Source of the DNA: Polynucleobacter sp. AM-26B4
GTDB lineage: Bacteria > Pseudomonadota > Gammaproteobacteria > Burkholderiales > Burkholderiaceae
DNA length: 64,000 nucleotides
Assembly (NCBI RefSeq): GCF_018882285.1
Contig: NZ_JACVOT010000001.1
Span: 372,001-436,000 of the forward strand
Direction: 5' to 3'
Part shown: piece by piece, positions 19,177 to 27,831 of the stretch
Layout: each line of letters starts with the position of its first letter
Numbering within the stretch: position 1 is the stretch's first letter
Position numbers and translations under genes: made by a program
The notes under the pieces: generated by a model
Databases searched by the model: none
What the model was told of the DNA's origin: nothing
What the model saw: the letters and a program-made list of their open reading frames with translations, nothing else

Positions 19177-20145
19177 TCAATCAACCCAATGAGGGTCTTT
19201 CATGTGGATGGCCATCAAAGTTCTGATAAATAAGCCCACAATCAAAATTGTTGTAAAAATCAGAGCGATATATGCAACATATATGGCGGCTGGTACAAAT
19301 AAAGCATAGTTAAATGCAGCCACGGTGAACGATGCTGATGGAAATGAATAAGCCCACCATGACATAAAGAAAGGCAGTTGCGCAAACTTTTTAAATTGCG
19401 TGATCAAAAAGAAGGCAAAGAAGAATCCAATCGCAATCAAAATATGCGCAAAAGGATCAAGACCCTGCTCTACTGTTCTTTGAGTCAACAAGAGCCATGA
19501 TGAGAAAGCCACTGTTGGCGGAGCTAAAAATATCGCCATGGTGGGCTTGAGTCGATCAGGCAAAGCTGGTTGAACAAACATCAAGCGGTGCATTACCAAA
19601 GATAAAAGCACAACCCAAAAAATCAGGCCAACACCAAAGAAGAACCATGAGATTTCAAAATAACCTAATTTCACGCCAGCCAAAGGAATGACCACATTAC
19701 CTACCGCTGGAATGAACCAAACCGGACAAGCATGGGCCGCTTGCAAACTTTCACGATGAACCCAGGCGTTCACAACAGCCAATAAAGCAATTAAATGTAA
19801 GCCCGCTCCCAAAAGCCAAACAATTTCAGCTATTTGAAATGAATAAGGAACAATCACAGCAGCTAATAAACAAACGCCCACTGAAATAGCTCCAAAGAAT
19901 GAAGACTTAACAGGATGATTCCACTCTTCAACCAATTTTTCAGGTGTTTGTAATTGCTTGCGCAGCAAGCCCAGGGCAAGCACCACAAATACACCGACCG
20001 CCAACAAGCCAAAGGCGAGTGAAACATGTTGGGCAAATTCAACTTGAACCACCTGAGAAAACTTTGACCAAGTCAAAGATAAGCCAGATAAACCCATGAC
20101 CATCGCAAAGGCTGAAACAGGAGGTGCGGCTAAAAATGTTCTCAT
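19177..20145 (-). CDS. SLAC1/TehA (TDT) family membrane channel or transporter
   Basis: A 322-residue protein made almost wholly of hydrophobic helices (about ten), starting MRTFLAAPPVSAFAMVMGLSGLSLTW. The P-V-x-x-F-x-M-V-x-G-x-x-G-L pattern at the N-terminus is typical of tellurite-resistance/dicarboxylate transporter (TDT) proteins, which include TehA and the plant SLAC1 anion channels. Substrates vary (anions, C4-dicarboxylates, sulfite), so none is assigned. It is divergent from the ferric-reductase-like gene and upstream of hemS on the same strand; the Fur-like site lies between it and hemS. Confidence 0.8.
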   Translation of the reverse strand: MRTFLAAPPVSAFAMVMGLSGLSLTWSKFSQVVQVEFAQHVSLAFGLLAVGVFVVLALGLLRKQLQTPEKLVEEWNHPVKSSFFGAISVGVCLLAAVIVPYSFQIAEIVWLLGAGLHLIALLAVVNAWVHRESLQAAHACPVWFIPAVGNVVIPLAGVKLGYFEISWFFFGVGLIFWVVLLSLVMHRLMFVQPALPDRLKPTMAIFLAPPTVAFSSWLLLTQRTVEQGLDPFAHILIAIGFFFAFFLITQFKKFAQLPFFMSWWAYSFPSASFTVAAFNYALFVPAAIYVAYIALIFTTILIVGLFIRTLMAIHMKDPHWVD

Positions 20146-20235
20146 GGCTACCAGTTAAATTGATTAATCAATGGATTGATATTCTTATTACCTACAAATT
20201 TGTCATTTCTGCTAGAAATAACTTGCGTACGCAAT

Positions 20236-20241
20236 CATAAT
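20236..20241 (+). promoter_or_regulatory. -10-like CATAAT six bases before the ferric-reductase-like ORF
   Basis: CATAAT is followed by GGGAAT and then the ATG at 20248. The GGGA could act as a weak ribosome-binding site if transcription starts further upstream, so a leaderless message is only one reading. Confidence 0.25.
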
Positions 20242-20247
20242 GGGAAT

Positions 20248-21699
20248 ATGACCACAAATGTGTTGAGCTTCATCAGCTTATTGATTTACCTGAGCCTTGT
20301 TTTGCTGCCCCTGGGCATTTCCATGGGGATCAACCTTCCCAATAGGCCATGGCTTGATGAGCTTTCTTCAAGCTTGGCGATGATTGGCTTCAACATTGTT
20401 CTCATTGAGTTTTGGTTATCCGGTCGAGTGAAGTTGCTTTCTAAAATCTTGGGCATTGATTGGGTCCTACAGGTGCATCAGCTATTTGCCAGAACTGCTT
20501 TGGTGTTTTTATTGGTTCACCCTTTCATGTACACCTTGCCAAGTCAACCGGTCTGGATGATGGGTGCAGCCCAGCAAAACTTTATAGGTCTGACTCTCAC
20601 ATCTGGTTTAACGGGCATGTTGAGTTTGTTTGCCTTGATTTTTCTGATTGGCTTAGCACTCACTCGAAAAAGTTCTGAAATCAGCTACGAAGCCTGGAGA
20701 TTGAGTCACATGATTTTGGCCCTCACCATCGCGACAGTTGGTTTTATTCACACCATTGATGCTGGCAGGTTTGCTCAAGAATTTTGGATGAAGGCTTATT
20801 GGCAGTTGATGCTGGGGCTTGCCTTCTTGAGTTTGTTTTGGACTTACGTTGTTAAACCTCTTATACAGAATAAAAATGTTCATGAAGTGATATCAATCAC
20901 GCAAGTGTCCATGCGCATTTGGGAGTTAGTGATCAAACAACCTGCAACAAAAAAAATGAATTACCAGGCAGGTCAATTTGCTTGGCTAAAAATTGGCAGC
21001 AGCTCACCTCTTTCTGAAAACCCCTTTTCAATTGCCTCTTGCTCCAATAAAAACTCTTCTGACATCAGATTCCTAATCAAAGATGTGGGGGGCTTCACCC
21101 ATCAAATCAGTCAACTTCAAGTTGGACAGAAGGTCTTCATGGATGGGCCATATGGTAATTTTGGCACTGAAGCCTTTTCAGCTGAGCACAATCAATTGGT
21201 CATGATTGCAGGTGGCGTAGGTATAGCCCCAATGGTCAGTATCTTGCGACAAATGGAACGCGATCAAGACGCCAAAATATTAGCTAAGAAAATCTTATTG
21301 ATATACGGTAATCGAGTCGCAGAGCAAGTCATTGATCTCAAGGACATGGTTCATCTTGAAGCATTCAGGAACCTGGAAGTGGTTCAATTAGTGTCTGAGC
21401 CAAGCAACGATTGGCAGGGTCTCAAAGGGGTGCTGGATTCAACAACACTTGAAAAAATATTGAGCTCCCATCAAATCAATCTGAAAGTATCTCAATTTTT
21501 GATTTGTGGTCCCGCAGAGATGATTGATTCTGTAGAAACAAGCCTTGATCAATTTGGCGCTCCTTTGGCAAACATTGCATCAGAAAAGTTTCAATATGAT
21601 TTTGGGAAAAGGAATCCTAAAAACAAGCGCTGTGTGATCAGTACAATTTTAGGAAGCGCCACACTTCTTGCAGCAGCAATTTATGCAGCACTTCACTGA
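20248..21699 (+). CDS. Ferric-reductase-like transmembrane / ferredoxin reductase family protein
   Basis: A 483-residue membrane flavoprotein from the ATG at 20248. The N-terminal ~200 residues hold about six helices with paired histidines (HQLFARTALVFLLVHPF and RLSHMILALTIATVGFIHTID), the haem-b ligand pattern of ferric reductase/NADPH oxidase domains. An FAD-binding segment (GQFAWLKIG, SENPFSIAS) and an NAD(P)-binding domain (MIAGGVGIAPMVSIL, LICGPAEMID) follow. The C-terminus ends in an extra hydrophobic helix. It should move electrons from cytoplasmic NAD(P)H across the membrane. Reduction of ferric iron is suggested by nearby hemS and the Fur-like site, but other acceptors are possible. 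Confidence 0.78.
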   Translation: MTTNVLSFISLLIYLSLVLLPLGISMGINLPNRPWLDELSSSLAMIGFNIVLIEFWLSGRVKLLSKILGIDWVLQVHQLFARTALVFLLVHPFMYTLPSQPVWMMGAAQQNFIGLTLTSGLTGMLSLFALIFLIGLALTRKSSEISYEAWRLSHMILALTIATVGFIHTIDAGRFAQEFWMKAYWQLMLGLAFLSLFWTYVVKPLIQNKNVHEVISITQVSMRIWELVIKQPATKKMNYQAGQFAWLKIGSSSPLSENPFSIASCSNKNSSDIRFLIKDVGGFTHQISQLQVGQKVFMDGPYGNFGTEAFSAEHNQLVMIAGGVGIAPMVSILRQMERDQDAKILAKKILLIYGNRVAEQVIDLKDMVHLEAFRNLEVVQLVSEPSNDWQGLKGVLDSTTLEKILSSHQINLKVSQFLICGPAEMIDSVETSLDQFGAPLANIASEKFQYDFGKRNPKNKRCVISTILGSATLLAAAIYAALH

Positions 21700-21710
21700 T
21701 ACTTGAATCA

Positions 21711-23645
21711 TTAAGAACTTGAGCGTTGCAAGAGATCTTCCCAGCGCGTCATCAATGTACTTAACTTTGCCTCAATGATTTTGAGATTTTCTTGTAAAGT
21801 GATCACATCAGCCGGTCTGTTTTTATAAATCTCTGGATCGCCCAAGCTCTCACTGATACTTGCCTGCTCTTTTTCAAGCTCATCAATTTGCAAAGGAATA
21901 GCCTCAAGCTCGGCACGTTCCTTGCCATTTAACTTTTGCACCGCTGACTTTTGAGGCTTAGGGGCTTCCTTGCTTGCTGAGGCTTTAACAGGCTCTGATA
22001 CTGAAGACTTTGACTTAGCAGGCTCAGTACTTCCAGCTTGATTGCTTCGGTACTCTTCTGATCTCTTTTTCTGGATCTTCCAATCCTCATAGCCACCTTC
22101 ATATTCACGCCAGAAGCCATCACCTTCATAAGCAATGATTGAGGTGACCACGTTATCTAGAAAAGCTCTGTCGTGACTGACCAAGAAAACAGTGCCTTTG
22201 TAATCTTGTAGCAGTTGCTCTAACAGTTCCAGGGTATCTATATCCAAATCGTTGGTCGGCTCATCAAGAACCAAGACGTTGGCCGGTCTGGCAAATAATC
22301 GAGCCAACAAGAGTCGATTGCGCTCGCCACCCGATAAAGTACTCACCGGTGAATTTGCTCTCTCTGGAGAGAATAAAAAATCATTCAGATAACTTTTGAC
22401 GTGCTTGCGCGCGCCATTAATTTCGATCCATTCACTACCAGGACTGATGTAATCCTCTAGCGTTGCATTCAGATCAAGGCCTTCGCGCATCTGGTCAAAA
22501 TAAGCCACGTCTATTTGAGAACCCATGGTGGCAGTACCACTGTCAGGCTGAATAGATCCAAGAATCAACTTAAGCAATGTTGTTTTGCCAGCTCCATTAG
22601 GCCCCAACAAGCCAACCTTATCGCCGCGCAAAATGGTGGCGGTGAAATCTTTAACAATCGGTCGACCATAAGATTTGCTGACGTTTTCTAAATCAGCCAC
22701 GATCTTTCCACTGCGATTGCCTGAAGCAACTGATAACTTGATCTGCCCCATGGCATCTCTGCGCGCAGCTCTTATTTCTCTGAGTTTTTCAAGACGCGCA
22801 ATACGACCAACACTTCGGGTTCTGCGAGCTTCAACCCCTTTACGGATCCAAACCTCTTCTTGTGCCAATAGTTTGTCAGCCCGGGCATTGGCCATAGCTT
22901 CAGAAGCTATTTCTTGTTCTTTTAAAGCTTCATACGCTGTGAAGTTACCTGGGTAGCTTCTCAAGATACCGCGATCGAGCTCAACAATCTGAGTACTCAC
23001 AGCATCCAAGAAAGCACGATCATGGGTGATTAAAACCACAGAGCCTTTGAATGCTTTTAATAACTCCTCTAACCAAGTGATTGAATCTAGGTCCAGGTGG
23101 TTGGTAGGTTCATCTAAGAAGAGAACATCAGGCACTGCCACCAACGCTTGGGCCAAAGCCACGCGCTTGCGATTACCACCCGATAAAGAACCGATTGCAA
23201 TGTCTGGATCCAAATGCAAACGATCCAAAGTTTCATGAACGCGCTGCTCCCAGTTCCAACCGCTCATTGACTCTAATTGAGATTGGATTTCATCTAAACG
23301 ATGATGAGAATCATCGTTCCACTCAGCCACGCTGAGCTCTTCATATTCTTCTCTGAGCGCTTTGACCTCAGCCACACCTTGAGAAACTGCGTGAAAAACT
23401 GTTTCAACCGGATCAAAGATTGGTTCTTGGGCAACATAGGCCATCCGCAAACCCTGCTGGTACTGAAGGCTTCCGTCATCGAGTTTTTCTAAACCCGCTA
23501 AAATCTTGAGCAAGGATGACTTACCGGTGCCGTTTCGGCCAATCAAGCCAATCCGCTCACTGGATTCGAGTGAAAATTGGGTGCCTGCTAGCAAGTCTAC
23601 GTGGCCAAAAGCCAGTTTTGCGTCATTTAAAACAATTAAAGCCAT
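21711..23645 (-). CDS. uup: ABC-F family ATPase, Uup type
   Basis: A soluble protein of about 644 residues with two ABC domains and no membrane segments. Walker A motifs GRNGTGKSS and GPNGAGKTT, signatures LSGGNRKR and LSGGERNR, and Walker B LFLDEPTNHLD and LVLDEPTNDLD are all intact. The linker between them is Arg-rich (RRTRSVGRIARLEKLREIRAARR). A C-terminal coiled coil (LEAIPLQIDELEKEQ onward) after a Lys/Ser-rich linker is the Uup hallmark and binds DNA in E. coli Uup. ABC-F proteins act on stalled ribosomes. The ATG at 23645 is favoured over one two codons upstream. Confidence 0.88.
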   Translation of the reverse strand: MALIVLNDAKLAFGHVDLLAGTQFSLESSERIGLIGRNGTGKSSLLKILAGLEKLDDGSLQYQQGLRMAYVAQEPIFDPVETVFHAVSQGVAEVKALREEYEELSVAEWNDDSHHRLDEIQSQLESMSGWNWEQRVHETLDRLHLDPDIAIGSLSGGNRKRVALAQALVAVPDVLFLDEPTNHLDLDSITWLEELLKAFKGSVVLITHDRAFLDAVSTQIVELDRGILRSYPGNFTAYEALKEQEIASEAMANARADKLLAQEEVWIRKGVEARRTRSVGRIARLEKLREIRAARRDAMGQIKLSVASGNRSGKIVADLENVSKSYGRPIVKDFTATILRGDKVGLLGPNGAGKTTLLKLILGSIQPDSGTATMGSQIDVAYFDQMREGLDLNATLEDYISPGSEWIEINGARKHVKSYLNDFLFSPERANSPVSTLSGGERNRLLLARLFARPANVLVLDEPTNDLDIDTLELLEQLLQDYKGTVFLVSHDRAFLDNVVTSIIAYEGDGFWREYEGGYEDWKIQKKRSEEYRSNQAGSTEPAKSKSSVSEPVKASASKEAPKPQKSAVQKLNGKERAELEAIPLQIDELEKEQASISESLGDPEIYKNRPADVITLQENLKIIEAKLSTLMTRWEDLLQRSSS

Positions 23646-23686
23646 AATCACATTATCGCGGTTAAATTTAAGAAGAGACCAATCAT

Positions 23687-25465
23687 ATGCATGGAGTTGA
23701 TTTCATCAAGGACTTGGCAGTCATCATGCTGACTGCCGGCGTAGTCACGGTGATCTTCCATTACCTAAAACAACCGGTTGTTTTGGGTTACATCATTGCG
23801 GGCCTCATTATCGGGCCATATACCACCGCTGTTCCATTTATTTCTGACGAAAAGACCATTAAAACCCTTGGAGAACTCGGGGTTGTCTTCTTGATGTTTG
23901 GCTTAGGCCTTGAATTTAGCTTAAGAAAGCTCGCTAAAGTGGGTGCAACAGCATTTGTTGCAGCCATCACCCAAATTGTTTTATTGATTTGGGTTGGCTA
24001 TGAAATTGGCCGCTTCTTTAGCTGGTCGCCAATGGATTCTATTTTCTTGGGCGCGATGATGGCCATCTCCTCAACCACCATCACTGTCAAAGCTCTCGAA
24101 GAGCTTGGCTTAAAAAAAGAAAAGTTTGCCCACCTCATTTATGGCATTTTGATTGTTGAAGATATTCTTGCCATCAGTTTGATTGTGATGCTCACGGGTA
24201 TCGCCACAACCGGTCAATTAGCCGCGGTTGATGCAGCCATGACGATTGGCGAGTTGATTTTATTCATGACCATTTCTTTAGCTGCTGGCATATTATTGAT
24301 TCCACGACTTTTGAATGTGGTGGCAAAGTTTCATCGCAAAGAAATGCTGTTGGTCACAGTACTGGGCCTTTGCTTTGGTTTTTGCCTCTTAGTGATCAAG
24401 ATGGAGTACAGCGTTGCTTTGGGTGCGTTTTTGATTGGCGCCATCATGGCTGAATCTCGTCACATCCACTCGATTGAGAAATTAATTGAACCTGTCAAAG
24501 ACATGTTCATTGCAATCTTCTTTGTGACCATTGGTCTTCTACTAGATCCTGGTGTCATCTGGAAGTACGCTATTCCAATTGCACTCATCAGCTTCACCGT
24601 GATAGCCATCAAAGTTGTTTCTTGCAGCATGGGTACATTTATCACCGGCCATGATGGCAGAACATCGATGCGTGTTGGTATGGGTAAAGCGCAAATCGGT
24701 GAATTCTCATTCATCATCGCATCGCTTGGCTTAACGCTGAACGTGACCAGCGACTTCTTATACCCCATTGTGGTAGCAGTCTCAACCATCACAACCCTTT
24801 TCACGCCCTATTTGATCAAAGGGTCTGATCCAATGAGTGATTGGATGGGTAAGCGCATTCCAAATCCGATTAAAAATGTCTTCGTGCAATATTCAGAATG
24901 GCTTGGCCAAATTCGCTCTGATGATCAAATGCGTTCAGATATCAGACCTTTTGTTAGAAGAATCACATTCCACGTTTTTGTGAATGCTTGCGTGGTCATC
25001 ACCCTTTTCCTGTCCGCCACCAAAGTGTTCACCTTCATCAATGGCTATGTCGACACAGGTCACTTGGTTTGGTTCACTGAAATTTATCAACAAGCATTCA
25101 TGTGGGCCACAAGCCTATTGCTATCAGCACCATTTTTATTCGCTATTTACAAAAAATTAGAGGCTCTTGGAATGTTGCTGGCGGATGCTCGACTTCACTC
25201 CAGTCAGCATTCTTCAGAAGACACTGCTGCAACACAAATGCTGTTCACTCAACTGATGCCTGTTTTGGCGATTGTTTCGTTGATGGTCTTGGTTTCGGCA
25301 TTAAGCTCCAGCATCCTCCCTCCGGTGGGCATGCTTTTTGTTTTGGCGATATTGATGGGTACCGTCATTTATCTATTGCGCAAACAATTGATGAAGATTC
25401 ACACCAAACTTCAGATAGCTTTGACAGAATCGTTCAAAGAAAATAGTCAAACTCCCCAACCTTGA
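23687..25465 (+). CDS. Cation:proton antiporter, CPA2/Kef type without RCK domain
   Basis: A 592-residue membrane protein. Residues 1-390 are a Na+/H+ exchanger domain of the Kef branch (VLGYIIAGLIIGPY, GVVFLMFGLGLEFSLRKL, HLIYGILIVEDILAI with the conserved ED pair, SVALGAFLIGAIMAES, GKAQIGEFSFIIA). Where KefB/KefC carry a TrkA-N (RCK) domain, this protein has about 200 residues with some four further hydrophobic helices and a charged tail. It likely exchanges K+ or Na+ for protons, but control by nucleotide or glutathione conjugates through an RCK domain is not possible. It is divergent from uup with a 41-bp gap. Confidence 0.85.
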   Translation: MHGVDFIKDLAVIMLTAGVVTVIFHYLKQPVVLGYIIAGLIIGPYTTAVPFISDEKTIKTLGELGVVFLMFGLGLEFSLRKLAKVGATAFVAAITQIVLLIWVGYEIGRFFSWSPMDSIFLGAMMAISSTTITVKALEELGLKKEKFAHLIYGILIVEDILAISLIVMLTGIATTGQLAAVDAAMTIGELILFMTISLAAGILLIPRLLNVVAKFHRKEMLLVTVLGLCFGFCLLVIKMEYSVALGAFLIGAIMAESRHIHSIEKLIEPVKDMFIAIFFVTIGLLLDPGVIWKYAIPIALISFTVIAIKVVSCSMGTFITGHDGRTSMRVGMGKAQIGEFSFIIASLGLTLNVTSDFLYPIVVAVSTITTLFTPYLIKGSDPMSDWMGKRIPNPIKNVFVQYSEWLGQIRSDDQMRSDIRPFVRRITFHVFVNACVVITLFLSATKVFTFINGYVDTGHLVWFTEIYQQAFMWATSLLLSAPFLFAIYKKLEALGMLLADARLHSSQHSSEDTAATQMLFTQLMPVLAIVSLMVLVSALSSSILPPVGMLFVLAILMGTVIYLLRKQLMKIHTKLQIALTESFKENSQTPQP

Positions 25466-25512
25466 TGATCAGCAGGACATCGATTATTTTGGCTTGGTCC
25501 TGCTAAGTAAGC

Positions 25513-25518
25513 GATAAT
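25513..25518 (+). promoter_or_regulatory. -10-like GATAAT seven bases before a GTG start
   Basis: GATAAT ends seven bases before the GTG at 25526, and no Shine-Dalgarno lies between. A candidate leaderless promoter. Confidence 0.35.
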
Positions 25519-25525
25519 TACCCTC

Positions 25526-26260
25526 GTGGAAAAAGTACGCATATCAAAACTAATGTCTGAGCAAGGAATTTGCTCAAGGCGCGAAGCTGATAACTATATC
25601 GAGCAGGGCTTGGTATTGGTGGATGGCGAAGTTGTCAATGAGTTAGGCGCAAGAGCTTTCCCAAATCAAAAAATTGAATTAAAGAAAGCGGCGATTGCAC
25701 AACAAGCTCGTCGCTACACAATCATTCTCAATAAACCAGTTGGGTATATCTCTCACTTCGATGAAGACAGAGAGTACAAACCTGCTGCCTCTCTGATCAC
25801 GCCAGAAAATCAATTCGTGCACCAGTTGTCAGCCAATCTTCCAGGCAAATTCAACACCCGCGGTCTAGCACCTGCTGGTCGTTTGGACATCGACTCAAGC
25901 GGCTTACTTGTTTTGACTCAAGATGGTCGCATTGCCAAACTATTGATTGGTGAAAACAGTCCAATTGAAAAAGAATATTTGGTGCGAGTCGAAGGCACTT
26001 TGACTGCAGAAGGTTTAAGACTACTCAATCATGGTTTAAAGCTGGATGATGAGGCTCTCAAACCTGCCAAAGTGAGTTGGCAGAATACCGACCAATTGCG
26101 CTTTGTTTTGCGTGAAGGTAAGAAACGTCAAATTCGCCGCATGTGCGAATTGGTTGGCTTAAAAGTGATTGGTTTAAAACGTATTCGTATTGGACAAATC
26201 CCTCTTGGCAATCTTCCGGTTGGTCAGTGGCGCCATTTGGGTCCGAATGAGCGTTTCTAG
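25526..26260 (+). CDS. rRNA pseudouridine synthase, RsuA/RluB/E/F family
   Basis: A 244-residue protein with an N-terminal S4 RNA-binding domain ([32 protein letters not shown]) and a catalytic domain with Asp in [27 protein letters not shown] and [26 protein letters not shown] are family motifs. It isomerises a uridine in rRNA. The S4 sequence resembles RluF, but the exact site (16S U516, or 23S 2457, 2604 or 2605) cannot be settled from sequence by eye. The start is GTG at 25526, the only one that keeps the full S4 domain; there is no ribosome-binding site. Confidence 0.85.
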   Translation: MEKVRISKLMSEQGICSRREADNYIEQGLVLVDGEVVNELGARAFPNQKIELKKAAIAQQARRYTIILNKPVGYISHFDEDREYKPAASLITPENQFVHQLSANLPGKFNTRGLAPAGRLDIDSSGLLVLTQDGRIAKLLIGENSPIEKEYLVRVEGTLTAEGLRLLNHGLKLDDEALKPAKVSWQNTDQLRFVLREGKKRQIRRMCELVGLKVIGLKRIRIGQIPLGNLPVGQWRHLGPNERF

Positions 26261-26411
26261 AGCGCTTCTAGAGAGCTCACAAAGCAATCAATTTCATTTG
26301 CGTCCTTCTGTTTTAAGGACATTTCTCTAAATTAAGAGCTTTTTTTGCTCACAATCTGAAATACCCCTAGCCAAAAGATAGGCTTAACGGGCAAAAAGCC
26401 CTGAAAACACC

Positions 26412-26417
26412 TAAAAT
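26412..26417 (+). promoter_or_regulatory. -10-like TAAAAT seven bases before trhP
   Basis: TAAAAT, then ACGGGCT, then the ATG at 26425. No Shine-Dalgarno separates them and no well-spaced -35 is seen. The 163-bp intergenic region also holds a short GGGC-AAAAA-GCCC hairpin (26389-26401). Confidence 0.35.
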
Positions 26418-26424
26418 ACGGGCT

Positions 26425-27726
26425 ATGAAAACACCTGAACTTTTAGCCCCTGCTGGTAGCCTGACCATGCTCAACACCGCCTTCGACTTTGGTGCGACGG
26501 CCGTTTATGCTGGTCAGCCAAGATACTCATTGCGTGTTCGCAATAATGACTTTGGCAACATTGAAGTTTTGCGCGAAGGCATTGAAACAGCTCATGCTCA
26601 AGGTAAGAACTTTTACCTGGTTTCAAACATTTTTCCTCATGGCGCAAAAACACGCACCTATGTCAAAGACATGGAGCCTGTGATTGCTCTTAAACCAGAT
26701 GCATTGATCATGTCAGATCCTGGTTTGATCATGTTGGTTCGTGAAAATTGGCCAGACATGCCGATTCATTTATCAGTACAAGCGAACACAGTGAATGGTC
26801 ATGCTGCAAAGTTTTGGCGTTCAGTGGGCGTTAGCCGAGTAATCCTTTCAAGAGAACTATCTCTTGATGAAATCGAAGCAGTTCGTCAAGACTGCCCAGA
26901 AATGGAAGTCGAAGTATTCATTCACGGTGCTTTGTGTATTGCTTACTCGGGCCGTTGCTTATTGTCTGGTTACTTCAACCATCGCGACCCTAACCAAGGC
27001 ACATGCACCAATTCATGCCGCTGGGATTACAAAGTTGCCAGAGCTGATGAAGATGCTACTGGTGACATCTATCTTCTAGAAGAAGGTAATCGCCCTGGCG
27101 AATGGATGCCGATCGAAGAAGACATGCACGGCACATACATTTTGAACTCAAAAGATTTGCGCGCGATTGAACACGTTCAACGCCTCACAGAAATGGGCAT
27201 TGACTCCTTCAAGATTGAAGGCAGAACCAAATCCCCTTACTACGTGGCAAGAACAGCTCAAGCCTATCGCTCTGCGATTGACGATGCTGTGGCTGGCCGT
27301 CCATTCAATCCAGTATTGATGGGTCACCTAGAAGGTTTGGCGAATCGTGGCTACACCGATGGTTTCTATGTTCGTCATCCAGACAAAGATCAGCAAAATT
27401 ACTTGCGCGGTTTCTCACTCTCAGGTCGCAGCCTTTATGTTGGTAACGTGATTGATGTTGATAACGAGAAACAATTGGTCAAGATTGAAGTTAAGAACCG
27501 CTTCTCTGTTGGCGATAAATTAGAAATCATTCAGCCAAGTGGTAACACTGATTTCGTGATTGAAGAAATTTTCAGTCAAAAAGGTGAGCCGATGCGCGTA
27601 GTGCCAGGTGCGGGCTATACAGTCTGGGCAAAACTTCCAATGAACAGCAATGGTGCATTCATTGCACGTTATGTTGAGCAAGAAAATGCCTCCAAGATTG
27701 AGCAAATCCCAATCATGGAAGCCTGA
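26425..27726 (+). CDS. trhP: tRNA 5-hydroxyuridine hydroxylation protein, U32 peptidase family
   Basis: A 433-residue member of the U32 family, formerly YegQ. TrhP-type proteins are needed for prephenate-dependent 5-hydroxylation of wobble uridine-34 in tRNA. Hallmarks are PELLAPAGS at the N-terminus, FIHGALCIAYSGRCLLSGYF with its cysteines, then the CTNSCRWDY pair that completes a probable Fe-S site, and FKIEGRTKSPYYVA. Length and the C-terminal beta domain fit YegQ rather than the shorter UbiU/UbiV. It is monocistronic with its own terminator. The prephenate link matches the local pheA/tyrA operon only in general metabolism. Confidence 0.88.
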   Translation: MKTPELLAPAGSLTMLNTAFDFGATAVYAGQPRYSLRVRNNDFGNIEVLREGIETAHAQGKNFYLVSNIFPHGAKTRTYVKDMEPVIALKPDALIMSDPGLIMLVRENWPDMPIHLSVQANTVNGHAAKFWRSVGVSRVILSRELSLDEIEAVRQDCPEMEVEVFIHGALCIAYSGRCLLSGYFNHRDPNQGTCTNSCRWDYKVARADEDATGDIYLLEEGNRPGEWMPIEEDMHGTYILNSKDLRAIEHVQRLTEMGIDSFKIEGRTKSPYYVARTAQAYRSAIDDAVAGRPFNPVLMGHLEGLANRGYTDGFYVRHPDKDQQNYLRGFSLSGRSLYVGNVIDVDNEKQLVKIEVKNRFSVGDKLEIIQPSGNTDFVIEEIFSQKGEPMRVVPGAGYTVWAKLPMNSNGAFIARYVEQENASKIEQIPIMEA

Positions 27727-27756
27727 TCATCAATTGACTGGTATTCTGATAGGGTT

Positions 27757-27787
27757 TAAAAGGGCTTAACTCTTTTAAGCCCTTTTT
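27757..27787 (+). terminator. Rho-independent terminator after trhP
   Basis: Stem AAAAGGGCTTAA / TTAAGCCCTTTT, loop CTCTT, then T-run, 31 bp after the trhP stop. Confidence 0.9.
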
Positions 27788-27831
27788 TATTAACTGACTG
27801 ACTTTGGCATAAGACTTGCATTGATAATTGA

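Noticed and set aside
23301-23317. Fur-like GATGAGAATCATC sequence
   Set aside because: It lies deep inside the uup coding region with imperfect arms and no start codon near by; most likely chance.
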